From positions 24,510,899 through 24,574,898 of the forward strand of contig NW_024881282.1 in NCBI RefSeq assembly GCF_018691265.1: a stretch of 64,000 nt of DNA, given 5' to 3'. This document shows positions 34,650-46,600 of this stretch, piece after piece. The notes beneath the pieces are model-generated. The model was given only the letters and a program-made list of their open reading frames with translations, was not told the origin of the DNA and ran no database searches. The translations under genes were made by a program, and so were the position numbers. The stretch comes from Tyto alba. Taxonomy: Eukaryota; Chordata; Aves; Strigiformes; Tytonidae. Within the stretch, counting starts at the first letter, position 1. Each line of letters opens with the position of its first letter.

Positions 34650-35102
34650 TCAGCAGATAACCGACCGTAGTTCGTCTGTCAGCTGAGCGCCCGCTCCTCT
34701 CCCGATTCGGGCCGGTTGCTTTACCCCCGGTTCACGGTCTCCGGTTCTGTAGGGGCTGCAGTTGACGCGGCCGGCGCTGCCGAGCCGAGGTGCTCTGCCA
34801 GCTGCGGGCGGGACGGGGGGGGAACCGCGCCGTCGCGTTTCCAAACCGAGTCCCCTCGCTTTCGGCCGCGGTTCGCGCGGGGCTGGCGCAGCTACCGACG
34901 GCCCGCCGGGAGAGGGGGAGGCTTCGCCGCCCGCTCCCCCGGCTGGAAAGCGAGGGCTGGACCGGGCCCCGGGGCGCGAGCACGCGTGGCGGGGGGGGGT
35001 GTGCGTCGTGACTTTTTAACACCCGGCGGGGTCCGGGGCGCGGGGGTCCGGGGCGCGGCGACCGGTGTCTCCGGCCGGTGCCCGCGCCGTAACAGCCTCG
35101 CG

Positions 35103-35120
35103 GGCCGGCAGGGGGCGCTG
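35103..35120 (+). promoter_or_regulatory. CTCF-type motif
   Basis: GGCCGGCAGGGGGCGCTG matches the CTCF core CCASYAGRKGGCRS with a single difference (G for A at the third core position). It lies about 80 bp upstream of the E2F/YY1 element of the PDS5B promoter. Confidence 0.75.
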
Positions 35121-35181
35121 CTGCCCCGCTCTGGTCCCGCTCGCTTCCCTCGGCGGTTCCATTGGAGCAGCCGGAGACAAG

Positions 35182-35196
35182 TTGGCGCCATTTTGA
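35182..35196 (+). promoter_or_regulatory. E2F/YY1-type element TTGGCGCCATTTTGA
   Basis: TTGGCGCC is a close E2F-type site. It overlaps GCCATTTT, the reverse YY1 core. Thirteen of these bases (35184-35196) recur in the N4BP2L2 promoter at 20112-20124 in that gene's sense direction. Confidence 0.65.
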
Positions 35197-35347
35197 AGCC
35201 GACAGGGGGACCGGGGCGAGCTGCGGAAGGGGAGGGGGTTAGAGGCGATTGGCTGCGGCTACGGCGGCAGCTCCTCTCCGAGCCCGGAGCAGCGGCAGCG
35301 CGGAGCGGACCCGCCTGGGACCAGCGAGGAGCGGCGGTTGCGGCGGG

Positions 35348-36125
35348 GTAAGGAGCCCGGCGCCTCGGCTGCGGTTACCCCCACCTCGTCCCCGCTCCAT
35401 TTTCCCTTCTGTGGGGCGGGGGGCGCCCGCTCGGACCGAGCTCCGCGGCCAGCGCTGGAGAAGGAAGGGGGGGGGGGGGGGGGGCGGTAAGACGGGACAC
35501 CTCCCCTTGGCCCGTGGCGGACCCCCCCCCCCCCCCGCCTTCCCATCCCCCTCGCCCCTTCGCGGGGCTGATCCCCTCCCCCCTTACCCGTGGCCGGCGT
35601 CACAAATTAAATTTGCCGCCCCCCCCCCCCCCCCCCCCACGGGCGCGGCGGGGCCCCACGAGGGGGTGACCTTGGCTGGGGTGCGCGCTGCCCCTCGCTC
35701 GGCGCGGGGCCTGGGCCTGGGGGGGGTCACCCCTTCCCCCCCCCCCCCCCCCCAGGTGGCCCGGCGGGCGGTGTCGCGCGCTCAGCACCGGTGTCTCCTC
35801 GCGGCGCGGGAGCGGGGGGGGGGGGAAGGGGGGGGGCGCAGGTCGCCCGTTGTGGCGAGCGATCGCCGCTCCCCCGGGTGTCCCCTCCCTGCCCCTCGCA
35901 ACCGGCCTAGTCCCCGCCGGGGCTCCCGCCGCCTCGCGCGGCTGCCCGGGCTTGGCGAGGGGACCCCCCTCCCCCCCCCCCCCCCCCCCCCCCCTCCCCG
36001 CCCGGTTCGGTCTCTCCGCTCCGCGCTTAGCAGCGATCCTCCCCGGGAGGAGCTGGCGGCCGCCGAGGACCTCGCTTCGGTGGGTCCCTACTTGTTCGAG
36101 CCCGTTTCTTTTGTGCTGTGTTTTT

Positions 36126-36156
<31 letters not shown>

Positions 36157-36290
36157 CTTTTTTTCTTCCCCCCCCCCCCACTTTGCATCAGGATCTGTTA
36201 GAAAGCTCTCGGTAAGGAAGGGGGGGGGGGTGGTTGCCGCCGACTGGTGGATGAAAAACTATGAATTTTACATCTGAATTGCCAGATGGA
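35348..36290. repeat. Start of PDS5B intron 1 with many G and C homopolymers
   Basis: Immediately after the candidate exon-1 donor, the CpG island contains G18 (35467-35484), C15 (35522-35536), C20 (35619-35638), C18 (35736-35753), G12 (35814-35825), G9 (35828-35836), C24 (35971-35994) and T27 (36121-36147), plus shorter runs. Such density is unusual even for bird promoters and is hard to sequence. Lengths may be inexact. Confidence 0.9.
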
Positions 36291-39200
36291 GAATGGTTAA
36301 TTTATAGGTTATGTATTGTTTACATTGAGAGCCTCTGGTCAGGAATCTAGGTCTGTAACTTCATCCCGCTACAAATAAATCACTATCTGTTCTTCAAAAG
36401 AAATCAACAATTAATGACGGTGAACAATCCTGGAAAATTAAACTGCAGCAGACCAGCTCCTACAGAGCTGGATTTTGTCGTGCAAGCCTTATTCTGACTT
36501 TTATGTTTGCTTCCTTCATGGTTGCTTACTGAGAGCTGTGATTATTTTGTTAGGCGATCTGTTTTCCCATTTAACCCAACTGCTGAAGTATTCTCGCGTT
36601 GGTCTTTGTTTTGTGCTTGCTGGGTAGGTGCTTTGGATGTAATTGATTTCTCTTTACTGGGGATGCACTAGAAGGAGCGTTGAAAATTTGAGTGCCTTTA
36701 TAGTTGAAAATGGGTGTCAAATCACATTTTGGGAAGGAGATAAGATGACGTGCATTCCTTCAGGTTTTCTGCTTCCAAACTAGTGGAAATGTTCTGTTTT
36801 CAGTTGATGGAAATTTTGCTTGGTTTGTCGTCTATGTAATATAGATGTGCTCTAGATATTAACTGTATTTGTGTGAAGTAATACCTCAGACAGATGTGAA
36901 ACAACTGAATGTATGCTATGCTCAGACTACCCTAAAAGAAAACGGAGGGTGAGAGACAATCAGGTAAGATAGTTTAACAGAGGTGTACGTATCGTGTTCA
37001 TCACCAGCATTTGAAAGCGTGCACTACTGGAGAAAGTAGTTTAGTACTTGCATGACATCTTGCGTCTGTATTTGAAGCAAGGTTGTACTTTAGTACTGTC
37101 AGGTGTGTGTGGGGTGTGGTTTTGTGTGTGGTGTTTTGATGTCTTTTATTTTCAATGTAGTTCTTATACAGTAGTATTTGCCTATGTGTCTCTTGCATTC
37201 CCTTTACTAGTTACTATACAAGTTGGATAAACTGTAGATTATTGTTTAGTGAAAGAGCTAAATAAATAAAATTGAAATGGAATGTCATATGTATATAACA
37301 CTTGTACGCTACTTTTTTTTTCTTGTGTGCCATATACATATTGTAACTATCAAGCTTACTTATGGACTTAAATTGAGCAAGTCAGCTAAGTCATTATTAA
37401 GCTGTAATTAAAAATACAAAACCCAACAGTCATTACTAGCATTTGGAAACGCATAGTAATGAAATACAGGCATGACCTTGGGCATTATCCATTTTTGGTT
37501 CTAGAACAGGAGGCTCTGTTACCTCCTGTAAATCAAGAGAGATGCATTTTCTTTTGGGATATGGTGCTCTTTACCAGGTTCTCAGGTTATGCTTTTTTCC
37601 TCAGTCTCTTTCTTCAGTCACACAGTTTATATTCATACCAAAGAGTAAGAGGTTGTATGGGTATGTGTAGGAGTCTTTTAGTAAGGGATTTTCATTTAAA
37701 GATTTTTGGAGTAAATATTTTTTCTTTAAGCCTGAGTTTGGAAGAGGTGATAAATACTACTTGTTGCACAAGGAGAATTTTCATGGGAGCAATGAATAAC
37801 AAAATGTGAAACTGAACAGTAAAAGCATGCAAAGTAGGAAATGGAGGAAAACATGATACTACAACTGATTATTTTTTCCTACAAGTTTAATTCTAATGTC
37901 CCTTTCCCTTAATATTGCTTAGCTCAAATACATACCTTTCTCTTTCTTGACATAGTCCCCCCTTCCCCCCTTCAGATAAGTTCCGTTATTAGAACCAAAA
38001 AGTAGTTCTTGTGTGTGGTACTGACAAGTGGTAGATAGCATATCATACCCTTTTTAACAAGTTTCTAAAGTAATGGTGTTTTTACTCTTAGCACAAAATG
38101 TTAATACGGCAACCTGAAAAAAGCTTTGGAAAGATTGAGACAATATGAGAGGCTTTCAGTCAGTTTTGAAACTAACTGGTAATGGAGAGGTGAAGAAACT
38201 TTTTTTAAAAGGATGTGTTAGTGTGATGATCCATGGTGGTGAAATGTTGGGGCAGATTTACCAGATAGTCCTGTGGACTATCTGAACAGCAGTGACAGAT
38301 TCTGGAAGGAATCATGTTCAAGCTTTTAAAGAATTGCAAAATGTGTGCTTAAAACCCCCTCCAAACAATCTCTCCTTGTCCTCAGAGATTGAATATCTAA
38401 AAGTTAGACTGCACATGTATGTAAATGACATACATATTGCTTTTCCATTGGTGACATTTTCAGTTGAATGTAGTCTCATAGAAAACTTGATTTTTATTTT
38501 TTTTTTCTGCTTAATTATGATACTTAAGTATATCAAAAGTACAGTGTATGATTGAAAATAAACTTTGTTATTTTAGCAAGTTAGTGGTTTATTTCAAAGA
38601 TTCTTTGGAACATTTTGGATGCCACAACAAAAATGCTATCAAAGTGAATAATTGCTGTAACACATCTAGCTTGAAACAATTCCATGAAATACAGTTAATA
38701 TTTTAACTTAACATTTTGATTCTTAAAAACTAACTCCTTCACTCTTTTTAAAGGTTATTACTGTCTGTCTCTGCATATGGTGACTTTCAACCTTCTCTAA
38801 AGTGTGAGGAAGTCCTTGAAGTAGGTTCTGAGGATTAAGACTTGCATTACTTTGTCCCTGTCTGTGGAATTTACTCTCTCACATCCCATCCCAAGCATTG
38901 GAAAAACATTCTGCATAATTCTGCTTGTTTTATACTGCCTGATCTTCCGCTCTGTTATTTCAGCTCATGACAACTTTGGTATTGATATACTTCAAGAAAT
39001 AATTAAAAAAAAGCACCATACCTCTTTGGGAACAGATGGGCATGTTTGTACTAATCATCTTGTGTCTGTCACCATTTATATGGTAGTACCGTAACCAGGG
39101 ATCAGGACCCCATCTGGGGTTTTCTAATTCAGACCCTGTTCTTTAAAGATTGATTCCAGACAATACTAACTGTGTGTACTTTTTCTCTGACTCGATTAGA

Positions 39201-42200
39201 AATCCTCGTAGATGCTTCTGCTGCTGAAATGAGATGCTTCACTTGCACACTTTTTAATGGACAAAAAAGATACAAAGTTAGCAGTCAAAAGTGTTATTGT
39301 CTTAATTGCTTTCATTGTATAGTCACCTAAACTATATTTTGTAGCTCTTTTAAGGAGGATTAGATTCAGCTAAAGCATAATTGCTAACCGCTTAGAAAAC
39401 CTCACTCAACAGTTACTTTCTACCTTTTATGTAAGAATGCCAATTGGTTGCCCACAACTTCTTTCAAAGCAGCCTCTGGTTCTCTCTGAGACATCCCTAG
39501 TGTATCCACATTGTAGCTTAATTCAACATCAAGATTCAGGATTCTGGAAATCTTAGAAAGGAGGGGAAAAAAGAAAAAACAAAACCAACAACTACTTTTT
39601 TTCTCTTTAAAGGAGGGGGGAAAAAAAGTAAATGAACAGTTAACCACACTCAGTGCAAACATATTGCTCATGAGGAAGTCTTTTAAAAAAAATAATCTAC
39701 ATCACAACTTTTTGTATGTAATCTTTGAGCCACCTTGAGTTTGACTGTTCAACTTCTATTGGTACTGCTTTGATACTTGGATGTAGAGTTTCAATGAAGA
39801 CAATCAGATTTCTGGGAAGTGTTTGGCACTACATTTTTTAGGTTTCTGTTTGTAACAGAAGAATTGAGATGAGTTGTTACTTATGAAAAGTGAGCAGAAG
39901 ATGCTTTATGGATTTTTTTTTTTTTTTTTCTCCTGCACCTACCTACTTAAAATTTGAAAGACTTTTCATGGGGAAAAGGTATGGAGGTGCTAGGTGGTTC
40001 ACTATTAGCTGTGATACTGTCTCTTGGTAATTATTTTGTTGTTTGACAAGTCAATATGATGCACTGTGTATAGTTCATGCCTTTACATAGAAACACAGTG
40101 TATAGAAGAGACTGTAGCTATTTATGCCATCAGTTTGTGAAAGCTTTTGTGTGGAACAATATCTGTGGACACTCTGTGTGCCACGCAGAGCTGTTCAGAG
40201 GTCTAAGGGAGACAAATTGTAGCCACCTAATTCATGGTATATAATTAAGTTTACATTGGGTTTTTTTCCTCTGAGAGTATGAGCTAATCAGAATGAGGCT
40301 ATAACACTTTGTTTTCCTGTTTTTTGGAAATGAAAGAAAGAATTAATAAGTCTGATGGTACTCTTCAGAAGACCTGTGAGGGAGTTTTTCAGAGATAGCA
40401 AGTAGGAGATGCATTTCCCTTTCGTTTGCTCAGCTTAGATTATGCAGTCCGTAGTTCTTGGAAGCATTTCTGTAAGTGAGAGAATTAAGAACAGAGATTT
40501 TCATGCACGCACAATTTTCAAGAAGAAATATTCTTTGCTCATTTTTACTGGTATATCTGCACTTTGAGGACTTGAAACGTTTTGAAAGTCTTCTCCAGGT
40601 TACAAATGTTGCCTGTAGTCAGCCCTCCATCAGGGTGTTAGTACAGTGTTATATATGAGCACATTTAGAGTAACTTTTTATTTCATAATGGATCATTGCC
40701 CCCTTAATCTTCTATATTACATACAAAAATGCCTTAATATTCAAATTACAATTTCTTTTTGGAAATGGGAAACAGTTTTAATTCATTTCTGTCCTCATAA
40801 GTACATGTTATGGTAGTCTTTAGTTATGATTTATATATATATATTTTTTTTTTTTTTACCAACTTGCTGTATTTCGGAGTTAGAGCTGCGTATCAGAGTT
40901 AGCTGACATATTTTCTAAAAGCTGGAAATTGGGAAATGACAGGGGACTGTGGGATGGGAAAGCATATCTAGTGATTTGGGTGATTGAATGTCAGTTTGAA
41001 ATACTGGAATTCTTTCTTTCCGTCAGTTTCTTGTGATCCCAGATAAGTCTGTTTAAACCAAACTTTCCACAAGAGCTTATTAGTAGTGTATTGATTTCCT
41101 GGGAGACAGGCTCTAGACCCTGACTACTTCTGCATGGCTCAACAGAAGCTTTAGTTTCAGACATAGTGCTGGATAGTATGGTGTACTTTAAAAGTTATGC
41201 CTTAAATTTCTCTAACTGTGCAGGCAAAATTGGTGGATAGTTCTTAAATTTCAGTCTGTTACTCATCTGTAAAATGGGAAGAATACCTATTTTTAGGAAT
41301 AATTTTGTGGAATTGTTGTGAAAACAAGTTAACTTCTATGGCAGGCTAAAATATTACAGTGGTGAGTCCTGTACAGAAACCCAGTAGGAAATTAAGTCTC
41401 CTCAGAGCATGGTTTAAATAGGGCGTAATAAGAGACACACACTAAAGTACAAGGAGAAAAGCTGAGCAGCTTCTTTGCTTTGAATGAGAAGTCTTGTGGT
41501 GTGGGAAAAGGTAGTGAAGAATCAGGTAAATCACCTCCTTTGTGTCTCTTCTTTTTAATGCTGTATAAGAAATCTTAATTCGGTTGTTTCCTAACTCTTA
41601 ATGACTGATTTTCATACATTTGCTGTCCCTTTTTAGGCAAACAGTAAAAAAATTCACTGTATGGATGTGCTCTAGTGAGTCATTAGGTTATAACCTTTAG
41701 CTGTGTGTACTAATTAAATTAATGAAATGCTATTAGGAGCAGTAAGTTTTTCTTTTCTAACCAGTGTTAAGTGGTATGAGATACAATAGCTTTTCAGTGA
41801 ATTTTTGCAAATACTCATCATTGGTAGGAGAGCAGTGCAACATCCGATGATTGCACGCTGTACTGCAGGCCCAAGGGTGGGCTGAGTTCTGCTGGATGGG
41901 TATTCTCCTCCCGCAGCTGATCTTCCTGATCTCGTCTCTCTCTTTGGTGACTTTTCTACTTTGTCCTCATACCTCTTCAGGCTTCTGATTCTAATCCTTC
42001 ATTGTCCAAGTAAATCCTACTTCCTCTCTCACCTTGTTCAACACTTCTTAGACTTCCAGCCTCGAGGTTCCTAAACTGTGGTGTATGGCGTTTGTGTGGG
42101 TTTGTTTTATTTCACTGGGTTTGTTCTCCACCTCCCATTAACTTTACTTCTCAGTTGCATGCCTTTCCCTTTAACCCCTAAACTTTCTACTCCATTTGCT

Positions 42201-42980
42201 TGATACAGCTTGTTGGTCCCTGCAGTGGAGTTGGTAGATGTGTGTCCATACCTCACCTGTTTCCATGCTAAGCTGAGCTTTTTGTTTTAAAGACTTAATT
42301 AAGACAGACAGCTCTTGACAATCTGGCTGAGGTGTGGACAATTCCAGCTCTTTCTGCTGAAGAAACGTCAACATCTGCCTCTGAGCAGACAGGTGGATTA
42401 GTGTTGGATTCAGTTGTCAACAGGATTTACCAGAGATGTTTGTTAATTGTGAGGTTTGGCTGTGTTAACCTTCTAACTTCAGGAGAATCAAGAGACAACA
42501 ACTTGTAATGTGCACATGAACAGTTCTTGTACCTTAAGTAATAGGTGGAAAGTCTCTGAAATGTCCTGTCTTGACTGTATGCTTACAGTCATGGTGCAAA
42601 GCTTGCTCCTTTCAGTTGCAAGATCCATGCTTTTCACAATGAGTAAAGATTGGTTTCTATTGAGTTTTTTACTGTTATCTCCAACAGGTGTTACTTGTGT
42701 TCCTGTTTCTATGTATGGAAATGGGGGGGATGTAGGGTTTTTTTGTTGTTTTGATTTTTTTTGTTTGTTTGTTAATGCTGATGTGCTTTAGATTGCTCTC
42801 CTGGGTAGATTTTTGTCTTTCTTGAGGGCTGGGGTGGTATTGGGGTATTGTAAGGAAGTGATCCAGTCTAGTAAGATGAGGTGTGTGGCCTTACTACATA
42901 TCAGCACAGATCTGAGGCTGAATGAAAGCATAACCTACACAGTAATGCACACAAAGAGTTTGGCTATCACTGTGCAGTGT
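36291..42980. other. PDS5B intron 1, left part
   Basis: AT-rich intron with T runs (for example 39910-39929 and 40846-40857) and no named mobile element or exon. Open frames of 60-116 codons show no domain. Conserved non-coding elements may be present but cannot be judged from one species. Confidence 0.6.
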
Positions 42981-43240
42981 AGAATCATAGAATATCTCAA
43001 GGTTGCAAGGGACCAGTAAAGATCATTGAGTCCAACTCCCTGCTCCTTGGAGGGCTACCTAAAACTAAACTATAGGACTAAGAGTGTTGTCCAGACATTC
43101 CTTGAACTTTGACAGGCTTGGTGCCGTGACCACTTCCCTGGGGAGCCTGTTCCAGTGACTGACCACCTTCTCAGTGAAGAATCTTTTCCTAATTTCCAAT
43201 ATGAACTTCCCCTGATGCAGCTTCATTCCATTTCCTTGTG
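42981..43240 (-). mobile_element. CR1 LINE 3' end, minus orientation
   Basis: Begins AGAATCATAGAATATCTCAAGG, the reverse complement of the CR1 tail and its octamer repeats. It continues with reverse-complemented CR1 3' sequence (GGGAGCCTGTTCCAGTGACTG near 43140, CTCAGTGAAGAATCTTTTCC near 43171). It is a short 5'-truncated copy in PDS5B intron 1, antisense to the gene. Confidence 0.92.
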
Positions 43241-43419
43241 AGTGATGAGCTGTAACCGAAGGATAACTAAATAATAAAGATTCATTTCAAAAGGGAAGGC
43301 AAACCACAGAGTTTGAATTTATTATCAAGAAGGTTGTTGTGACTCTACTAGTACTCAGGCTCCTGTTTGTACCTCAGCCAGGATTAAAATGTATCAGTGT
43401 ATGTAAATTTCTGAAAGGG

Positions 43420-43643
43420 GGGTGAAAAGGAGATAGTGTCAGGCTCTCTTCAGTGGTGCCCAGTGCCAGGACCAGAGGCAGTGGGCACAAACTGAAACAT
43501 GGGAGGTTCCCTCTGAACAGCAGGAAACTAATTTTTACTGTGAACTGGCACTGATTGTTAGCTTTATGTGACCCATCTTGAGCAAGGGTGGGTTGGACCA
43601 GGTGACCTCCAGAGGTCCCTTCCTGCGTCAGCCATTCTTTGAA
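43420..43643 (+). mobile_element. CR1 LINE 3' end, plus orientation
   Basis: Plus-strand CR1 terminus: TCTCTTCAGTGGTGCCCAGTG near 43445, GGCACAAACTGAAACATGGG, GTTGGACCAGGTGACCTCC near 43591 and an ATTCTTTGA tail. It is 5'-truncated and about 180 bp from the oppositely oriented copy on its left. Confidence 0.92.
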
Positions 43644-46600
43644 AACACAACCCCACAGGGCTAAATAATTCTAAGGAATGAATAACTGTATTAACAAAAG
43701 TTACAGGAGTGAATAGGTTATTGGCAAAGAGAGCTTACATGTTGGTTGAGTGTAGAGATAGATGTCAAAGGTAAGACTGAAACATCAAAAGAGTCTTCAG
43801 CTTCAACTTTTTAAAGTGATCTTATGTTCATGTATGATAGTAGGTGACTAGACTGTCACTTGAAGTTTATTTTAGTCTTGTGGTCTTAAAAATCTACCAC
43901 TAATGCAGTTAGTTCACCTGGTTGTAGTAAGTCTTCATCTAGTTTGTGCTTTGTAATCACAATTATGGGTTCTTTGTCTTCAGGGACACAAATATTTTTT
44001 CAGTCTGTGATCACAAAGTTTTGCAAAAAGCAAACAAAAATGTTTGTTAGCTGGAAAAAAAAAAAAAAAAAGCTAAACTCGTATAAGATATCTGGGTAGA
44101 CAACTTCTATTTGTAAAACACCCAGCTGAATGTGACTTTGGTGCTAAGATTTCTGTATGCAGCCCTAATATAAATATTTGTTTGTACCTCATATTGATTA
44201 GGAGTGGCTGCAGTGTTATTAAGCACATCAGACTTTGCAGTGTAATACTCATGCTTTCTTTTAGGTCTTACAATTCAATCCATCCCACTGGCATTTTTGT
44301 TTAATCTTTAGTAATTCTGTATTGAATCATTTGCAGGATGTGAGGCATTTGATTCTGTATTTCTTTTAACACTATACACAAGGTTAGGAGTGGAAGAGAG
44401 ACTCATTTATGTATACAAATTCTGACTTGTTGCTAAAGAAATTTTATATTGGTTGTACATTTGTGAAATCTTACAAAATGTTTTGTTTCTGAGGTAGCAC
44501 GCTAGTATTAATGTTTGGTTGTGGGGTTTTTTTGTTTGTTTGTTGGTGTTGTGGTTGGTTTTGTTTTTTTGGGTCTGTTTCTTTTGGTAAGAATTAAAAC
44601 TTCAATGGAAAGGCTCAGTAAGGCATTTTTAACCAAATAAATGGTATAATAAAATAATACCGATTTCTGTTTTCTCCCAAGGGGCAATACAGTGATTAAA
44701 CTTGATCTGTACCTAATGTGTGTCTGTTATCTTCTGCTTTTTGTCATGTTCCCCTTATTTTCCCCATGCTTTCCATGCTACTCTTGCACGTTTTCTTTTC
44801 TCCCCTTCTGTATAAATACTACAGATGTTAGCCTTGTAAAATGTAATGCAAGATATCTGACGTTTTTATGACTTTTGTTTGTTATAGCGTTTTGAAAATG
44901 GAGTGAATGTAAGAGAATAATTCCTGCTTCCATCTCGCCATTCCTTTGCAACTGCTGGAGGAAGGAAACAAATCATTCTTGCTTTACTAAATCTTAAAGT
45001 AGCTTCCCTGCTAAAGGAGGACTGTGTCAAAGTCATGGCTCTAGACTAGTGATACTGTGAAATTTTGATACCTGGGCTGGTTGTCAGTTCTTCTGTTTTA
45101 GAGTACTAGTCTAAGAACTTTTTGTCAGTGTTTCTGGTAAAAAGTATTTTGCACAGTGAAGGGCCTGCTTGTCAGGTAATTATTCATGTAGCCTACAACA
45201 GCAAGGTACTAATCTCCTTTGTATACTCATCGAGTTCTGCCATATTCTATGTGGATATTCCAAAACTTTAAAAACTAAAAGTCTTCCTCTAAGTATTGTT
45301 CTTCATTGTCTGAACTATTATGTTTTGAACTTTTGTCTATGGTAGTTTGTTTTCTTTGAGTGAAATCTTTGAGTATTTCTGGTATTTAGAGTGATTTCTG
45401 CCTCTCTTCCACTTACCCTCCTAACTATCTCTTCCTATCACCTCTATATGCTCTCATCATAGGGTAGACTTTATATGCACTTTTTCCAATTTAAGTTACC
45501 TCTATGGTAGGTGCTGGTAGTTGTATATGGCGTTCCAAGCAAGTTCTTGTCACTACCTTAGAAAACAGTGTTAGATGTTGAGGTTTTGGGTTTGTGGGTT
45601 TTGGTTTTGGTTCTGTTTGTTTGTTTTTTGAAGTACTTTGTCTGAATTAATGTTGCATAGCACTAGTGTATAGTCCTGCAGTGGTTTTCCGTGCCTGGAC
45701 CTAGGCATAGAACCCCCCTCCAGTTCCCTGTTTTTTCCCCCTACAGTTGACTTTTTCAGACTTGTAACATATATTCTTATTTGGGGTTCAAATGCAGTCT
45801 TTATACTTAGAAACATTTCTGTTTCTCTAATAATATCTTTCAATGTTTTACTGAATGACAATATGATCCATTGCTGCCTCTGTCCATCAATGGTTTTCAA
45901 TTTAATGCTTCCATAATAAATGATTTTTGATGCAAGGAAGGTGCAAATTGTTTTATTATGGCCTGATCAAACACAAATTGTCCCAGGGTAATACGGTAAC
46001 CTTAAGTTATATTTATCCCCATATTTAAAATTTTTACTTTAGCATGCAGATTTTTTTTGGAAACTCTTCAAATACTTTTGTTGTCAAACTAGTGCACCTG
46101 TAGTGGCAGCATTACTTTTTTTTTGTTCTGTGTTAGTGACAGTGCTGCTTTTATATTATTGTACTACACCTTAATTTCTAAAGTTAATTTAAATTTTTGA
46201 AATTAAAGTGTACTACATCTTAATTTTTAAATACCTTTAAAAATTTTTGCACACCACACTGGTTCATGAATTCTCAGATGGTGTCTTTTCAGTTGCTTTG
46301 ATTTAAAAATGTGAAATTCTTACGTGTAGACACAGTAACTTCTGATTGAATATACCTGTTACCAATTGCCACAGGAATGAAACTGTACTTGTACCTGATA
46401 TTTCTTTGAAAATGGGTATTCAGCTGATTTTTTAAAGCATTTCAGTATCTTCTCGATACCCAATCATTACTATGCAGTAGTACTTTTTTCCCTGGTTTTA
46501 ACTATTGAAATGCACTTTTTTTTTTTTTTTTTGGTTTACAATGGCCATCTCAGTTTGTCTCCAGTTCTTTCTTTATTTCTGTATTTCTCAGTCTTTGTGG

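Larger units (their letters stand above)
34650..35347 (+). promoter_or_regulatory. PDS5B: PDS5B CpG-island promoter and probable non-coding exon 1
   Basis: A large CpG island begins here and extends to about 36,290. It contains a CTCF-type motif (35103-35120), an E2F/YY1-type element (35182-35196) and inverted CCAAT boxes (ATTGG at 35161-35165 and 35248-35252). A consensus donor GGCGG|GTAAGG ends a likely 5' UTR exon at 35347. The first coding exon of PDS5B is at 56344, so exon 1 must be non-coding, as is usual for this gene. The transcription start cannot be fixed to the base. I place it between about 35,190 and 35,330. The 211- and 342-codon frames across this island are GC artefacts. Confidence 0.75.

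Noticed and set aside
35249..36277. 342-codon open frame over the PDS5B CpG island
   Set aside because: It is made of GC-rich and homopolymer DNA (poly-Pro, poly-Gly and poly-Phe), lacks any domain and crosses the likely exon-1 donor. GC-rich DNA yields such frames by chance on both strands.
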